This document shows positions 53,021 to 62,801 of a stretch of DNA of 64,000 nt, in pieces (positions within the stretch are counted from its first letter, which is position 1; the number at the start of each line of letters is the position of its first letter). Both the position numbers and the translations under genes were made by a program. The notes beneath the pieces were generated by a model. It searched no databases. It saw nothing but the letters and a program-made list of their open reading frames with translations, and had not been told where the DNA came from. Source of the stretch: FEN-1297 sp963710735 (GTDB lineage Bacteria; Bacteroidota; Ignavibacteria; Ignavibacteriales; Ignavibacteriaceae). Where the stretch lies: contig CAVQBN010000021.1 of the NCBI GenBank assembly GCA_963710735.1, positions 62,001-126,000 on the forward strand, read 5' to 3'.

Positions 53021-54493
53021 ATGAAAAGATTTTTCAGCTCATTATTTTGGAAAATATCTTTAACGTTTCTTCTTATACTATTAGTTATGAGTGCGGTTTA
53101 TATTGTAATTTCTGTTAACACGGCAGAAATGTATTTCCAGGAGACCAGGCAGAAACTTAATAACAACATCGCTGAACACATTGCGTCCGACAGTCCGATT
53201 TTTGTAAATGATTCAGTTAACACTTCTGCGCTGAAGCGGGTTTTTCACAACGTAATGGTTATAAACCCCAGCATTGAGGTTTATCTTCTGGATACCAAAG
53301 GAAACATACTTGCATACTACGCACCTAATCATACAGTAAAATTAAAACGGGTGAATCTTGAACAGATAAATAAATATATCTCATCCGATGATAATCGTTT
53401 TCTTTTAGGTGTTGATCCGAAGAATCCTGACAGACAAAAAGCCTTTTCTGCCGCACGGGTTTATTATCACAGGGAGTTTAAAGGTTTTATATACGTTATA
53501 CTAGGAGGGAAGGAATATGATAATGCTTCGCAGCTTCTTTTTGGAAGTTACATATTAAGACTCGGTTTCAGGTCGATGATAATCGCGCTGGTAATGGCTT
53601 TACTAATAGGATTTTTAGCTATAGGATTTGTTATCCGAAATATTCGCAAGATTGTAAAGGTGATTCGTGATTTTCAAAACGGTAATCTTCAAGCGAGGAT
53701 TAGCTTAAGCGGCGGCGGTGAACTTAAGGAATTCGCATCGTCGTTCAACGAGATGGCTGATACAATTGTCGAAAATATAGATGAAATAAAAAGAATGGAT
53801 AAGCAGAGAAGGGACCTTGTTGCAAATGTTTCGCACGACCTTAGAACTCCCATTTCAATTATTCGCGGGTATGTAGAAACGGTTCTGATAAAAGAAGACC
53901 GGCTTTCGCCAGCAGAAAGAAAACAATATCTTGAGACAATACTCAGCGGAACTGACAGGCTTCTCAATCTTGTGGAAGAATTGTTTGAGCTTTCAAAACT
54001 TGAAGCGAAAGAAAATCTTCCGGACAAAGAATCGTTTTCGCTGGCTGAACTTTTACAGGATATTCATCAAAAAAATTTGATAATTGCTGAAACAAAAAAA
54101 ATAAAATTCAATTTGAACTTTGAAAATAATATTCCTTTTATAACTGCTGATATAGGAATGATGGAAAAGGTTTTTCAAAACTTACTGGATAATGCTTTAA
54201 AATTTACTCCTTCGGGAGGTGAAATAAATATCATCTTAAAAAAGAAGAATGCAAATCAAATAACGGTAGTTATTTCTGATAGTGGCGCGGGCATTCCTAA
54301 GGAGGATATACCGCATATATTTGATAGGTATTATCAAATAAAACGTGTGTCCGATGGGAAAGCAGAAGGCACCGGATTGGGATTAGCAATAGTGAAAAAG
54401 ATACTCGACCTGCACTTAATAAACATTGAAGTTAAAAGTGAAATTAATAAAGGAACTTCATTCAAATTGACGGTGCCAATTAAGACAGAATAA
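53021..54493 (+). CDS. Sensor histidine kinase
   Basis: The 490-residue protein has two membrane helices (about residues 10-30 and 183-207) enclosing a periplasmic sensor region of about 150 residues. A HAMP domain follows, then HisKA with the phospho-His in ANVSHDLRTPISIIRGYVE and a HATPase domain with NLLDNALKFTP, DSGAGIPKED and GTGLGLAIVKKI. It is the partner of the OmpR-type regulator just upstream. Confidence 0.95.
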   Translation: MKRFFSSLFWKISLTFLLILLVMSAVYIVISVNTAEMYFQETRQKLNNNIAEHIASDSPIFVNDSVNTSALKRVFHNVMVINPSIEVYLLDTKGNILAYYAPNHTVKLKRVNLEQINKYISSDDNRFLLGVDPKNPDRQKAFSAARVYYHREFKGFIYVILGGKEYDNASQLLFGSYILRLGFRSMIIALVMALLIGFLAIGFVIRNIRKIVKVIRDFQNGNLQARISLSGGGELKEFASSFNEMADTIVENIDEIKRMDKQRRDLVANVSHDLRTPISIIRGYVETVLIKEDRLSPAERKQYLETILSGTDRLLNLVEELFELSKLEAKENLPDKESFSLAELLQDIHQKNLIIAETKKIKFNLNFENNIPFITADIGMMEKVFQNLLDNALKFTPSGGEINIILKKKNANQITVVISDSGAGIPKEDIPHIFDRYYQIKRVSDGKAEGTGLGLAIVKKILDLHLINIEVKSEINKGTSFKLTVPIKTE

Positions 54494-54735
54494 CAGGTTA
54501 AGTCGGAATCTATAAATTTAATTAGGAGTCAATTCTAAGTTAATAGCTGAATGATTTGTATCTGATAATAATGAAACTGGCTTCTCATTACTCCACGAAT
54601 CCATCATTATAATAGTATATTGCTTTAAATGATTGATTCTTTTAACGATTCCGTGATATATTCGTGATTTTTAGTGATTAGATTTGAGCCATAGTTTATA
54701 AAAAATTGTTTATTAGGAAATGATAAGGTGAGAAT

Positions 54736-55813
54736 ATGAAAATGAATATGTTAATAATATTGCTTTGTCCATTACTAATAATAGGCTGTTCAGAGACTAA
54801 TTCGAAGATTGACATGAAGGGTAAACTGCCTCAAGAAGAAGAAGGAATGGAAACTAGCAACTTTTGCCGGCGGATGTTTCTGGTGCATGCAGGCACCGTT
54901 TGAAAGCCTGCAGGGAGTTCAAAAAGTAATTGCCGGTTATTCCGGCGGTACAAAAAAAGATCCTACTTATGAAGAAGTTTCTACCGGGAACACTGGATAT
55001 GTTGAGTCTGTACAAGTAGTATTTAATCCTGCAGTGATCAGTTATTCCGAAATTCTTGATGTATACTGGAAACAATTTGATCCTACAGATCCTGGCGGAC
55101 AATTTTACGATAGAGGTTCTCAGTATAAAACTGTGATCTTTTATAATGATGAAACTCAAAAAGTAGTTGCGGAAAAATCTAAGCAGCTTCTTAATAAGTC
55201 CGGAATATTTAAAAAACCGATCGCTACTGAAATTCGTAAGTTCACAACATTCTATCCTGCAGAAAAATATCATCAGGATTATTATAAAAAGAATCCAATA
55301 AGATATGAAGCATATAGGAAGGCATCCGGAAGAGATAACTTTATAATGGCAGTTTGGGGCGACGAGAATATTGATAAATATAAAAAGCCATCTGATAAAG
55401 TAATTAAAGAGAAACTTACATCTCTTCAATATGATGTAACACAAGATGCTGCAACTGAAACTCCGTTTCAAAATAAATATTGGAATAATCATAAAGAGGG
55501 AATTTATGTTGATGTAGTTTCAGGAGAACCGCTTTTTTCTTCAACCGACAAATTTAAATCCGGCACCGGCTGGCCGAGCTTTACAAAACCGATAGATCCA
55601 AGATACCTGGTTAAAAAAATAGATAATTCATCAGGTATGCTTCGCATAGAAGTGAAAAGCAGGTTTGGCGGATCACATTTGGGACATTTGTTTAACGATG
55701 GTCCAGCTCCAACACACTTGAGATACTGCTTAAACTCTGCTGCATTAAAGTTCATCCCTAAAAATAAAATGGCGAAAGAAGGTTATGCAGATTTATTATG
55801 GCTATTCAGTTAA
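54736..55813 (+). pseudogene. msrAB: MsrA-MsrB methionine sulfoxide reductase fusion with out-of-frame lipoprotein leader
   Basis: From ATG 54736 a lipoprotein leader (LLIIGCSET) runs in one frame. The MsrA sequence EWKLATFAGGCFWCMQAPFE is in the +1 frame, with no start codon before its catalytic Cys. The next in-frame ATG (54887) lies after that Cys. One extra base in the stretch around the (AAG)4 run at about 54832-54848 would explain this. Downstream, MsrA (RGSQYKTVIFYND, PAEKYHQDYYKKNP) and MsrB (GTGWPSFTKPID, GHLFNDGP, catalytic Cys in RYCLNSAALKF) are intact. The MsrB zinc cysteines are absent. Whether this is a true mutation or a read error cannot be told here. Confidence 0.85.
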
Positions 55814-56124
55814 GAACTGTTTTTGAAATATATTATTAAACATTTATTTAATTAATCTTACTTTATTAAACAAATTTTTTAGTTGATTAAAACCTCAAAA
55901 TTACTTGCCTGTATTAAACATTTATGTGCCGGATTTTACAATAATAATTATTATATTAGAAAAGAGTGGCATTTATATTTATTATTTTGTAATATTTTTA
56001 CAAATATTGATATATATTTATTCTCAGCCAAAAATTATCCCTTTCAAATTTAGACTATGTGAAATTGTATACTTAGTGATTATGGTTTCGGATCTCGCAG
56101 ATTAGTAATTTATAATAATACAAG
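55814..56124. other. Gap after msrAB
   Basis: About 310 bases, extremely AT-rich; I see no gene or clear terminator. An open frame at 55905-56105 has no family features. The promoter of the phosphatase gene should lie at its right end, where CAAGGTGAGAG precedes the start. Confidence 0.5.
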
Positions 56125-56139
56125 GTGAGAGACATTTTA

Positions 56140-57438
56140 ATGGAAATTACAGACACATCAAAAGTAAAAGCTCTTGAAGAAGAAAATCACAGACTAAAAA
56201 TAGCTATTGAAGAATTATCGGCTTTAAACGATGTAGCCACCGCGATAACTTCTAACCAATCTGTAGAAGATGTAATTGATTTAATTGTAAGGAAGTGCAT
56301 AAAACATTTAAAAGCACAGCAGACAGTTGTGATGCTGTTAGACGAAAAAGATCTTGTTAATCCTTTTCACACAATGATTAGAAAGCAGGAATCAATTTCA
56401 GATCTATTACCTTACAGGCTTGATACACAGCTAACCGGATGGATGCTTAAAAACAGAAGTCCGCTTATGATCAATGACTTTCAAAAAGATGAGAGATTTA
56501 AATTTGTTATTAAAAAAGATTTTCCTATAAACTCACTACTCAGCGTCCCGATGCTTTTGAAGGGGAAAATGGTTGGACTTTTAACTGTTTTTAATAAGCA
56601 TTCGGACACCGGTTTTACGATTGAAGATCAAAGATTGTTATCGATACTCGCAGCACAATCTTCACACATTATTGAGAATGCAAGACTTTATGAAAAGGAA
56701 CAAGCATTAATCAGGCTTCAAGGTGAAATGAGGCTTGCAAATGATATACAAGTAAATCTTTTGCCTAAATCACCACCAGAGATCCCCGGTTATCAAATTG
56801 CGGGTAAAAGTATACCCGCGAAGGATGTCGGAGGAGATTATTTCGATTTCATCCCTTTAAAAGAAAATCTTGTAGCTTTCTGCTTAGGGGATATTTCAGG
56901 AAAAGGAATACCTGCGGCACTTCTGATGGCCAATCTACAAGCTTCTTTAAGAGGACAAACCTTAATGGATATTCCTTGCAAAGATTGTGTAGCTTTTACT
57001 AATAAGATTCTTTACGGAAGTACCGACAGCAATAAGTACGCTACATTGTTCTACGGTGTTCTTTATCCAACAGAAAATAAAATTACTTTTTGCAATGCCG
57101 GGCACAATGAACCGATTTTGGTTGAGCAGGGGGGCGAAGTAAAAAGATTAAAAGAAGGCGGAATTGTCGTGGGTATATTACCGGAAATTACATACGACGA
57201 AAAGACAATTGACTTTCCTTCGGGAACTGTTCTGGTTGTTTATTCAGACGGTATTACCGAAGCTATGGATAGTAATGAGGAAGAATTCGGTGAAGAAAGA
57301 CTTATTAACTTGATAAAAGAAAATAGGAAATTATCGGCTGCTGATTTAATCAATTTATTAATCAAAACCGTGAATGATCACGCCGGGAATGCTGAACAGA
57401 TGGACGATATGACTATAGTTGTGATTAAAAGAAATTAG
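56140..57438 (+). CDS. GAF-domain SpoIIE/RsbU-type protein phosphatase
   Basis: The protein has about 432 residues. A short coiled coil (SKVKALEEENHRLKIAIEEL) is followed by a GAF domain (residues about 35-190) and a PP2C-like SpoIIE domain with DVGGDYFDFIPL, CLGDISGKGIPAALLMA, TLFYGVLYP, NAGHNEPIL and VVYSDGITEAMDSNEEEFGEERL. The metal-binding Asp residues are in place. It is soluble and probably controls an anti-anti-sigma or other regulator by dephosphorylation. A GTG at 56125 is also in frame; the ATG at 56140 fits the coiled coil better. Confidence 0.92.
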   Translation: MEITDTSKVKALEEENHRLKIAIEELSALNDVATAITSNQSVEDVIDLIVRKCIKHLKAQQTVVMLLDEKDLVNPFHTMIRKQESISDLLPYRLDTQLTGWMLKNRSPLMINDFQKDERFKFVIKKDFPINSLLSVPMLLKGKMVGLLTVFNKHSDTGFTIEDQRLLSILAAQSSHIIENARLYEKEQALIRLQGEMRLANDIQVNLLPKSPPEIPGYQIAGKSIPAKDVGGDYFDFIPLKENLVAFCLGDISGKGIPAALLMANLQASLRGQTLMDIPCKDCVAFTNKILYGSTDSNKYATLFYGVLYPTENKITFCNAGHNEPILVEQGGEVKRLKEGGIVVGILPEITYDEKTIDFPSGTVLVVYSDGITEAMDSNEEEFGEERLINLIKENRKLSAADLINLLIKTVNDHAGNAEQMDDMTIVVIKRN

Positions 57439-57554
57439 GTCTTAATTCCTTATTATAAATTTTCTTGTATTTTTTGTATCCTTCAAAATTTTAGCGGATA
57501 AATTACAGCAATAACATTTTTAAATTAATAACTCCTGGAAAGGAGGGAAATAAA

Positions 57555-58313
57555 ATGTTCATGCGTTTCCTTCAACTAAAACTAAAACCGGATCATATAA
57601 TTGATTTTAAAGAGTTCTATGAAAAGGATGTCTTAGATGAACTTCACAAAACACAGGGTTGTTTGTTTGCCGGATTAATAAAATCAAAACCGGAAGAGAA
57701 TGAATTTATTTCATTAACTTTTTGGCAAACCCAGGAACAGGCGGAACAATACGAATCAGGCGGAGCATTTAAAAAACTTTTTGAAAAGGCTAAACCGCAT
57801 TTATCAGAAACAGCCGAATGGAAAGTTCAGCTTTCTGAAAATATGGAACTGCAATACGGACCTGTTCAAGAAGAACCAGTTATTAAAAAGTACTCTGTTG
57901 CAGTTAAAAATGATGCAAGTGAAGATTTCTTAAGCCACTCTTCAAATATGTTTGTACGTATCCTTTCATTAATAATACAGGATGACAAACTGGAAGAGTT
58001 CAAGAAACTATATTCAGAAATTATAATTCCTACATTAAAATCTATAAAAGGATGCAGGTATATCTACTTGACTGAGAGTGTAAGCGAGAAAAATGAATTT
58101 ATCTCGGTAACCATTTGGGACAGTAAAGAAGACGCAGATGAATATGAATCAAGCGGGAAATTTCAAAGTTTAACGGATAAGGTTAAACATACATTTTCTC
58201 AATTATACTTGTGGAAAATGTCTCTTGAAAAAGATTATGGTGGGAAAATTACAACTTCCGAAGATTTTAAAGTTGAACGTTATAATATAGTTACCGGGAA
58301 AAGCTTTCTATAA
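57555..58313 (+). CDS. Protein with two antibiotic-biosynthesis-monooxygenase (ABM) domains
   Basis: The 252-residue protein contains two ABM-type ferredoxin-like domains: FMRFLQLKLKPDHIIDFKEFYEKDVLDEL with NEFISLTFWQTQEQAEQYESGGAF, and FVRILSLIIQDDKLEEFKKLYSE with NEFISVTIWDSKEDADEYESSGKF. The two resemble each other closely, so they arose by internal duplication. Members act as small oxygenases or heme-degrading enzymes, but many are uncharacterised. AGGAGG lies 10 bases before the ATG. Confidence 0.85.
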   Translation: MFMRFLQLKLKPDHIIDFKEFYEKDVLDELHKTQGCLFAGLIKSKPEENEFISLTFWQTQEQAEQYESGGAFKKLFEKAKPHLSETAEWKVQLSENMELQYGPVQEEPVIKKYSVAVKNDASEDFLSHSSNMFVRILSLIIQDDKLEEFKKLYSEIIIPTLKSIKGCRYIYLTESVSEKNEFISVTIWDSKEDADEYESSGKFQSLTDKVKHTFSQLYLWKMSLEKDYGGKITTSEDFKVERYNIVTGKSFL

Positions 58314-58338
58314 AATTTTTATCCCTTCATTAAAGCGT

Positions 58339-58376
58339 TTGAATGACGACAACGGAGTCAGTCATTCAATTTTATT
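58339..58376 (+). terminator. Terminator after the ABM gene
   Basis: TTGAATGAC pairs with GTCATTCAA, with an inner GAC/GTC extension and a six-base loop; TTTTATT follows. It lies 26 bases after the stop. Confidence 0.8.
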
Positions 58377-58502
58377 AATTCAGGATAAAATTTTATTAAG
58401 GTAAAAAAGGAAGATTAAAATATTATTTGTACCGTATTCTTAGAAAAATAATTAAGCTTAGAACTTACCAGCAAAACTTTAGTAAATTAACAGAGAGAGA
58501 CA

Positions 58503-60617
58503 ATGATCGGTAAAACAATACTCCATTATAAAATCCTTGAAAAATTAGGCGAGGGCGGTATGGGTGTCGTCTATAAAGCAGAGGATAGCAAACTGAAACG
58601 TGAAGTTGCAATTAAATTCCTGCCGCATCATATTTCTGCAAACAAGGAAGAACGTCAGAGATTTGAAATAGAAGCGCAGGCCGCCGCTGCACTCAATCAT
58701 CCTAATATAGCTACAATACACGCCATCGAAGAGTATGATAACCAATTTTTCATAGTGATGGAATATTTAGAAGGCAGTGAATTAAAAGAAAAAATAAGTA
58801 AAGGTAAGCTTAGTCTTGATGAATCGTTGGATATAATTGAGCAGATAGCTAAGGGATTGCAAGCCGCACATCAGAAAGGAATAATCCACCGTGATATTAA
58901 AAGCAGTAATATAATGATAACCCAAACCGGAACTGTAAAAGTAATGGATTTTGGTTTAGCCAAAGTGAGAGGCACCAGTCAGATAACAAAATTTGGGACA
59001 ACACTTGGAACAACTGCTTACATGTCTCCTGAACAATCTAGAGGTGAACATGTAGATCATAGGACTGACATCTGGTCTTTGGGAGTAATTATGTATGAAA
59101 TGCTTGCCGGACGAATGCCTTTTAAGGGAGATTTTGAACAAGCAGTAATATATTCAATTCTTAATGAAGATCCGGAATCAATAGTTTCGATTAAAGATGG
59201 AATCCCAATAAAGCTGGAACAAATAGTCAGAAAGTCTTTGATTAAAGATCCGGATAACAGATACCAAAGTATGGATGAAATAATTAAAGACTTAAAAGAA
59301 ATTAAGAATAAAAAAGAAATTGCGGCTGAATCAGAGAAAGCAATTGCAGTGCTGCCGTTCGAAAATATTAGTCCGGATAAAGAAACAGATTACTTTGCGG
59401 ACGGACTAGCCGAAGAATTGATAATAAATCTATCAAAGATAAAAGAAGTAAAAGTTATTGCACGAGCAAACACTTTCCAGTATAAAGAAACAAAGAAAGA
59501 TTTGAAGACAATTGGAAGAGAACTCGGCGTGCAATATTTAATGGTAGGAAGTGTCAGAAAATTTAAAGATGATCTCAGAATATCAGTACAATTAATTGAA
59601 GCGGTTAAAAGCACCCAGATATGGGGTGAGACTTATAAAGGAAAATTAGCCGATATATTCGATATACAAGAGAAAGTATCGAAAGAAATTGTTGAAGCGC
59701 TTATGGTAAAATTATCGCCGGCAGAAAAAGTCAATCTTACCAAAAGGCCTACGTTAAATGCTGAAGCTTTTGATTGTTATTTGAAAGGACGAAACTTATT
59801 GTCCAGCAGAACAAAAAATAATCTTGATTTTGCAATTCTGTTATTCGAAAAAGCAGTTGAGCTAGATCCTCGATTTGCATCTGCTTATGCCGCATTGGGA
59901 GAAGCTTACGGCACAATGTATCGAGATTTCGACAGGATTGAATCATGGCTTGATAAAGCTTTGGACGTAAGTCTTAAAGCTTTAATGTATGATTCCAGTT
60001 TATCCGAAGCTTATGCATCGCTAGGGTTAGCATACTTTCGGAAAAAATGAATTGGATGAAGCATTATCGGCAACAAAGAAAGCAATTGAACTGGATCCGA
60101 AACAATGATAATGCATATTGGATCCTTTCAAGGATTTATCATACCACGGATCACGATAAAGCTGCGGTGGAAGCTTTAGAGAAATTAATATCAATAAATC
60201 CTGAATTTCTTGTTGCTTACCCCGACCTTCAAATGTATTATGAAAGATTGGGTGAAAAAGAGAAATATCAGAGTGTTCTGGAAGCTATAGTTAGAGTTTC
60301 ACCGGGATATCATTATAAAACATCCGGAGGATACTTACAGAAGAATGTCGTATGCTGTAACTTTAGCAATATTGGGAGATTCAGAGAAAGCAAAAGTAGA
60401 GGGAGAAAAAGCTATAGAACTAAGTCCAAACGATCCAATAATGATGTATTACGGCGCATGCCTTTATTCCCGATTAAATGAAAAGGACCGAGCAGTTGAA
60501 CTTCTTACGGATGCTGTTAACCACGGTTATGTAAATTTTGAATGGATAAGGCGAGACCCAGACTTTGAAAATATCCGTAATGAAACCGGATATATTGAAT
60601 TAATGAAAGGTAAGTAG
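58503..60617 (+). pseudogene. Ser/Thr protein kinase with TolB-like and TPR domains (copy 1, three frame breaks)
   Basis: The N-terminal kinase has GEGGMGVVYKAED, catalytic Lys38, HRDIKSSNIM, DFGLAKV and MSPEQ. Then comes a TolB-like domain (AVLPFENISPDKETDYFADGLAEELIINL) and TPRs. The reading frame breaks at 60050, about 60105 and about 60320; at each site removing one A from an A-run (cggAAAAAAtga, ccgAAAcaat, tatAAAAcatcc) restores homology to copy 2, giving about 705 residues that end YIELMKGK. Lack of membrane helices implies a cytoplasmic protein. The breaks may be real decay or sequencing errors. Confidence 0.85.
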
Positions 60618-60647
60618 AATTAAATTTATTCTATAAGGAAAATAAAA

Positions 60648-62765
60648 ATGATTGGTAAAACAATATCACATTATAAGATATTAGAAAAACTTGGCGAAGG
60701 TGGAATGGGCATTGTCTACAAAGCCGAGGACACAAATCTTAATAGGAACGTTGCAATAAAATTTCTTCCCCGCCAAACTGCTTTACAAGTGGAAGAAAAG
60801 GAGCGATTTAAAGTTGAGGCTCGTGCTGCTGCGGCATTAAACCATTCCAACATCGCTACTATATACGCCATTGAAGAGGTGGATAATGAAGCCTTTATTG
60901 TAATGGAATATATTGATGGTATGGAGCTTAAAGATAAGATGGCTTCCGGACCTATTAAATTAAAAGAAGCACTTGATATCGCCAGTCATATAGCTGACGG
61001 ACTTAGTGCTGCGCATTCAAAAGGGATTGTGCATCGTGACATTAAAAGTAGTAATATAATGATTACCCCCGAGGGGAAAATAAAAATTATGGATTTTGGG
61101 CTCGCAAAAGTAAAAGATAGCGGGCTAACAACTAGAGTCGGGACAACTATGGGTACAGCCGCTTATATGTCTCCAGAACAGGCAAGTGGTGAAAAAGTAG
61201 ATCATAGAACAGATATATGGTCACTCGGTATAATTCTATATGAACTACTGACAGGTGAACTTCCTTTCAAAGCGGACTATGAAGCAGCCTGGACATATGT
61301 TGTGTTGAATAAAGATCCTCTCAAACCAAGTGAATTAGATCGTAAAATTCCTGCTAATGTTGATTCCTTATTATTAAAGATGCTGGAAAAAGATCGTGAA
61401 AAAAGATATTCAAGTGCCGAAGAAATTATGAAGGATCTGGATAAAATTAGAGGTGGTCTGGAAGGAAATGAACAAGAAAACAAAGTAAAAGCAATCGCCG
61501 TCCTTCCTTTCAACAACATCAGCGCAGAAAAAGAAAGCGATTACTTCAGTGACGGCTTAACCGAAGAACTTATAATTAATCTTTCAAGGCTTAAAGATAT
61601 GAGAGTAGTTTCCAGAACTACTTCGATGCAATATAAAGGAACAAATAAAGGGATTAAAGATATCGGAAGGGACCTAGGTGTAAGGTATATAATTGAAGGA
61701 AGCGTAAGAAAATTTCAGGATAATCTTCGTATTACGGCACAATTGATTGATGTTGAAAAAGACGCCCAGCTTTGGGCGGAAACGTATAAAGGAAATTTAG
61801 CTGACGTGTTCGATATTCAGGAAAAAGTTTCCAAACAAATAGTTGATGCTTTAACATTAAAATTAACACCGATGGAAAAAGTGGTTCTTGAAAAAAGATC
61901 TACTTTAAATTCGGAAGCATTCGATTGTTATTTAAGAGCCAGAGATTTCTTAAACAAGAGGACAAAAAATTCTATAAATTTTGCTATCCAGCAGTTTCAA
62001 AGAGCTATTGAAGTCGATCCGCGTTACGCGGGCGCTTATGCAGGATTGGGAGAGGCATACGCCACGTTATATCAATACTTTGAAAGTAGAGTTCAGTGGC
62101 TTGACAAAGCAATTGAATTGAGTCTAAAAGCAATTACTTATGATTATAATCTTTCGGATGCTTATTCGTCTTTAGCTCTTGCATATTTTTATAAAAAATC
62201 CAATGATGAAGCTTTTGAGGCGGGCAAAAGAGCAATTGAGCTTGATCCTTATAACTTTAATGGTTACTGGATTTTAGGAAGAATATATCATAGTACGGAT
62301 AGAGATAAAGAAGCGATAGATCTTTTTAAAAAAGTAATCGAACTAAATCCCGAATTCTTTTCAGCATATAAAGATCTTCAAATTGCATATGACCGCGTAG
62401 GAGAAAAAGAAAAAAGAGATGAAATCCGTTCCGAATCATTAAACGTTTATCCTAAATATTTCAGACAACATCCGGATGACGGGAGAGCGCATTTATATTA
62501 CGCCACAACGTTAGCTGAAGCAGATAGAATAGAAGAAGCTAAATCTGAAGCAGCAAAAGCTGTAGAGTTGAATCCTACTGATCCCCTTATGCAATATAAT
62601 GTCGCATGTTTTTATGGAGTAATTGGAGAAAAGAAAACATCAATCCAGACTTTAAAAAGCGCCTTTTCTGCGGGTTATCAGGATTATGAGTGGACAAAGC
62701 GCGATAGCGATTTAGACACTATAAGGAATGAGCCGGAATATATAGAATTAATGAAGGGTAAGTAA
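60648..62765 (+). CDS. Ser/Thr protein kinase with TolB-like and TPR domains (copy 2, intact)
   Basis: The 705-residue protein has a Pkn-type kinase domain (residues 1-270: LGEGGMGIVYKAED, NVAIKFLP, VHRDIKSSNIMI, MDFGLAKV, AYMSPEQASGE, DIWSLGIILYELLTGELPF). A TolB-like domain follows (residues about 280-410: AIAVLPFNNISAEKESDYFSDGLTEELI, LWAETYKGNLADVFDIQEKVSKQIVDAL), then about six TPRs (SDAYSSLALAYFYKKSNDEAFEAGKRAIELDP). The gene starts 30 bases after copy 1. All kinase catalytic residues are intact. Confidence 0.93.
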   Translation: MIGKTISHYKILEKLGEGGMGIVYKAEDTNLNRNVAIKFLPRQTALQVEEKERFKVEARAAAALNHSNIATIYAIEEVDNEAFIVMEYIDGMELKDKMASGPIKLKEALDIASHIADGLSAAHSKGIVHRDIKSSNIMITPEGKIKIMDFGLAKVKDSGLTTRVGTTMGTAAYMSPEQASGEKVDHRTDIWSLGIILYELLTGELPFKADYEAAWTYVVLNKDPLKPSELDRKIPANVDSLLLKMLEKDREKRYSSAEEIMKDLDKIRGGLEGNEQENKVKAIAVLPFNNISAEKESDYFSDGLTEELIINLSRLKDMRVVSRTTSMQYKGTNKGIKDIGRDLGVRYIIEGSVRKFQDNLRITAQLIDVEKDAQLWAETYKGNLADVFDIQEKVSKQIVDALTLKLTPMEKVVLEKRSTLNSEAFDCYLRARDFLNKRTKNSINFAIQQFQRAIEVDPRYAGAYAGLGEAYATLYQYFESRVQWLDKAIELSLKAITYDYNLSDAYSSLALAYFYKKSNDEAFEAGKRAIELDPYNFNGYWILGRIYHSTDRDKEAIDLFKKVIELNPEFFSAYKDLQIAYDRVGEKEKRDEIRSESLNVYPKYFRQHPDDGRAHLYYATTLAEADRIEEAKSEAAKAVELNPTDPLMQYNVACFYGVIGEKKTSIQTLKSAFSAGYQDYEWTKRDSDLDTIRNEPEYIELMKGK

Positions 62766-62801
62766 AAATATAAAGTTATTATAAGGATTAAGGATAATCA
62801 A

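Noticed and set aside
55905..56105. 66-codon hydrophobic frame starting at TTG
   Set aside because: Lies in extremely AT-rich DNA, where runs of Ile/Tyr arise by chance.
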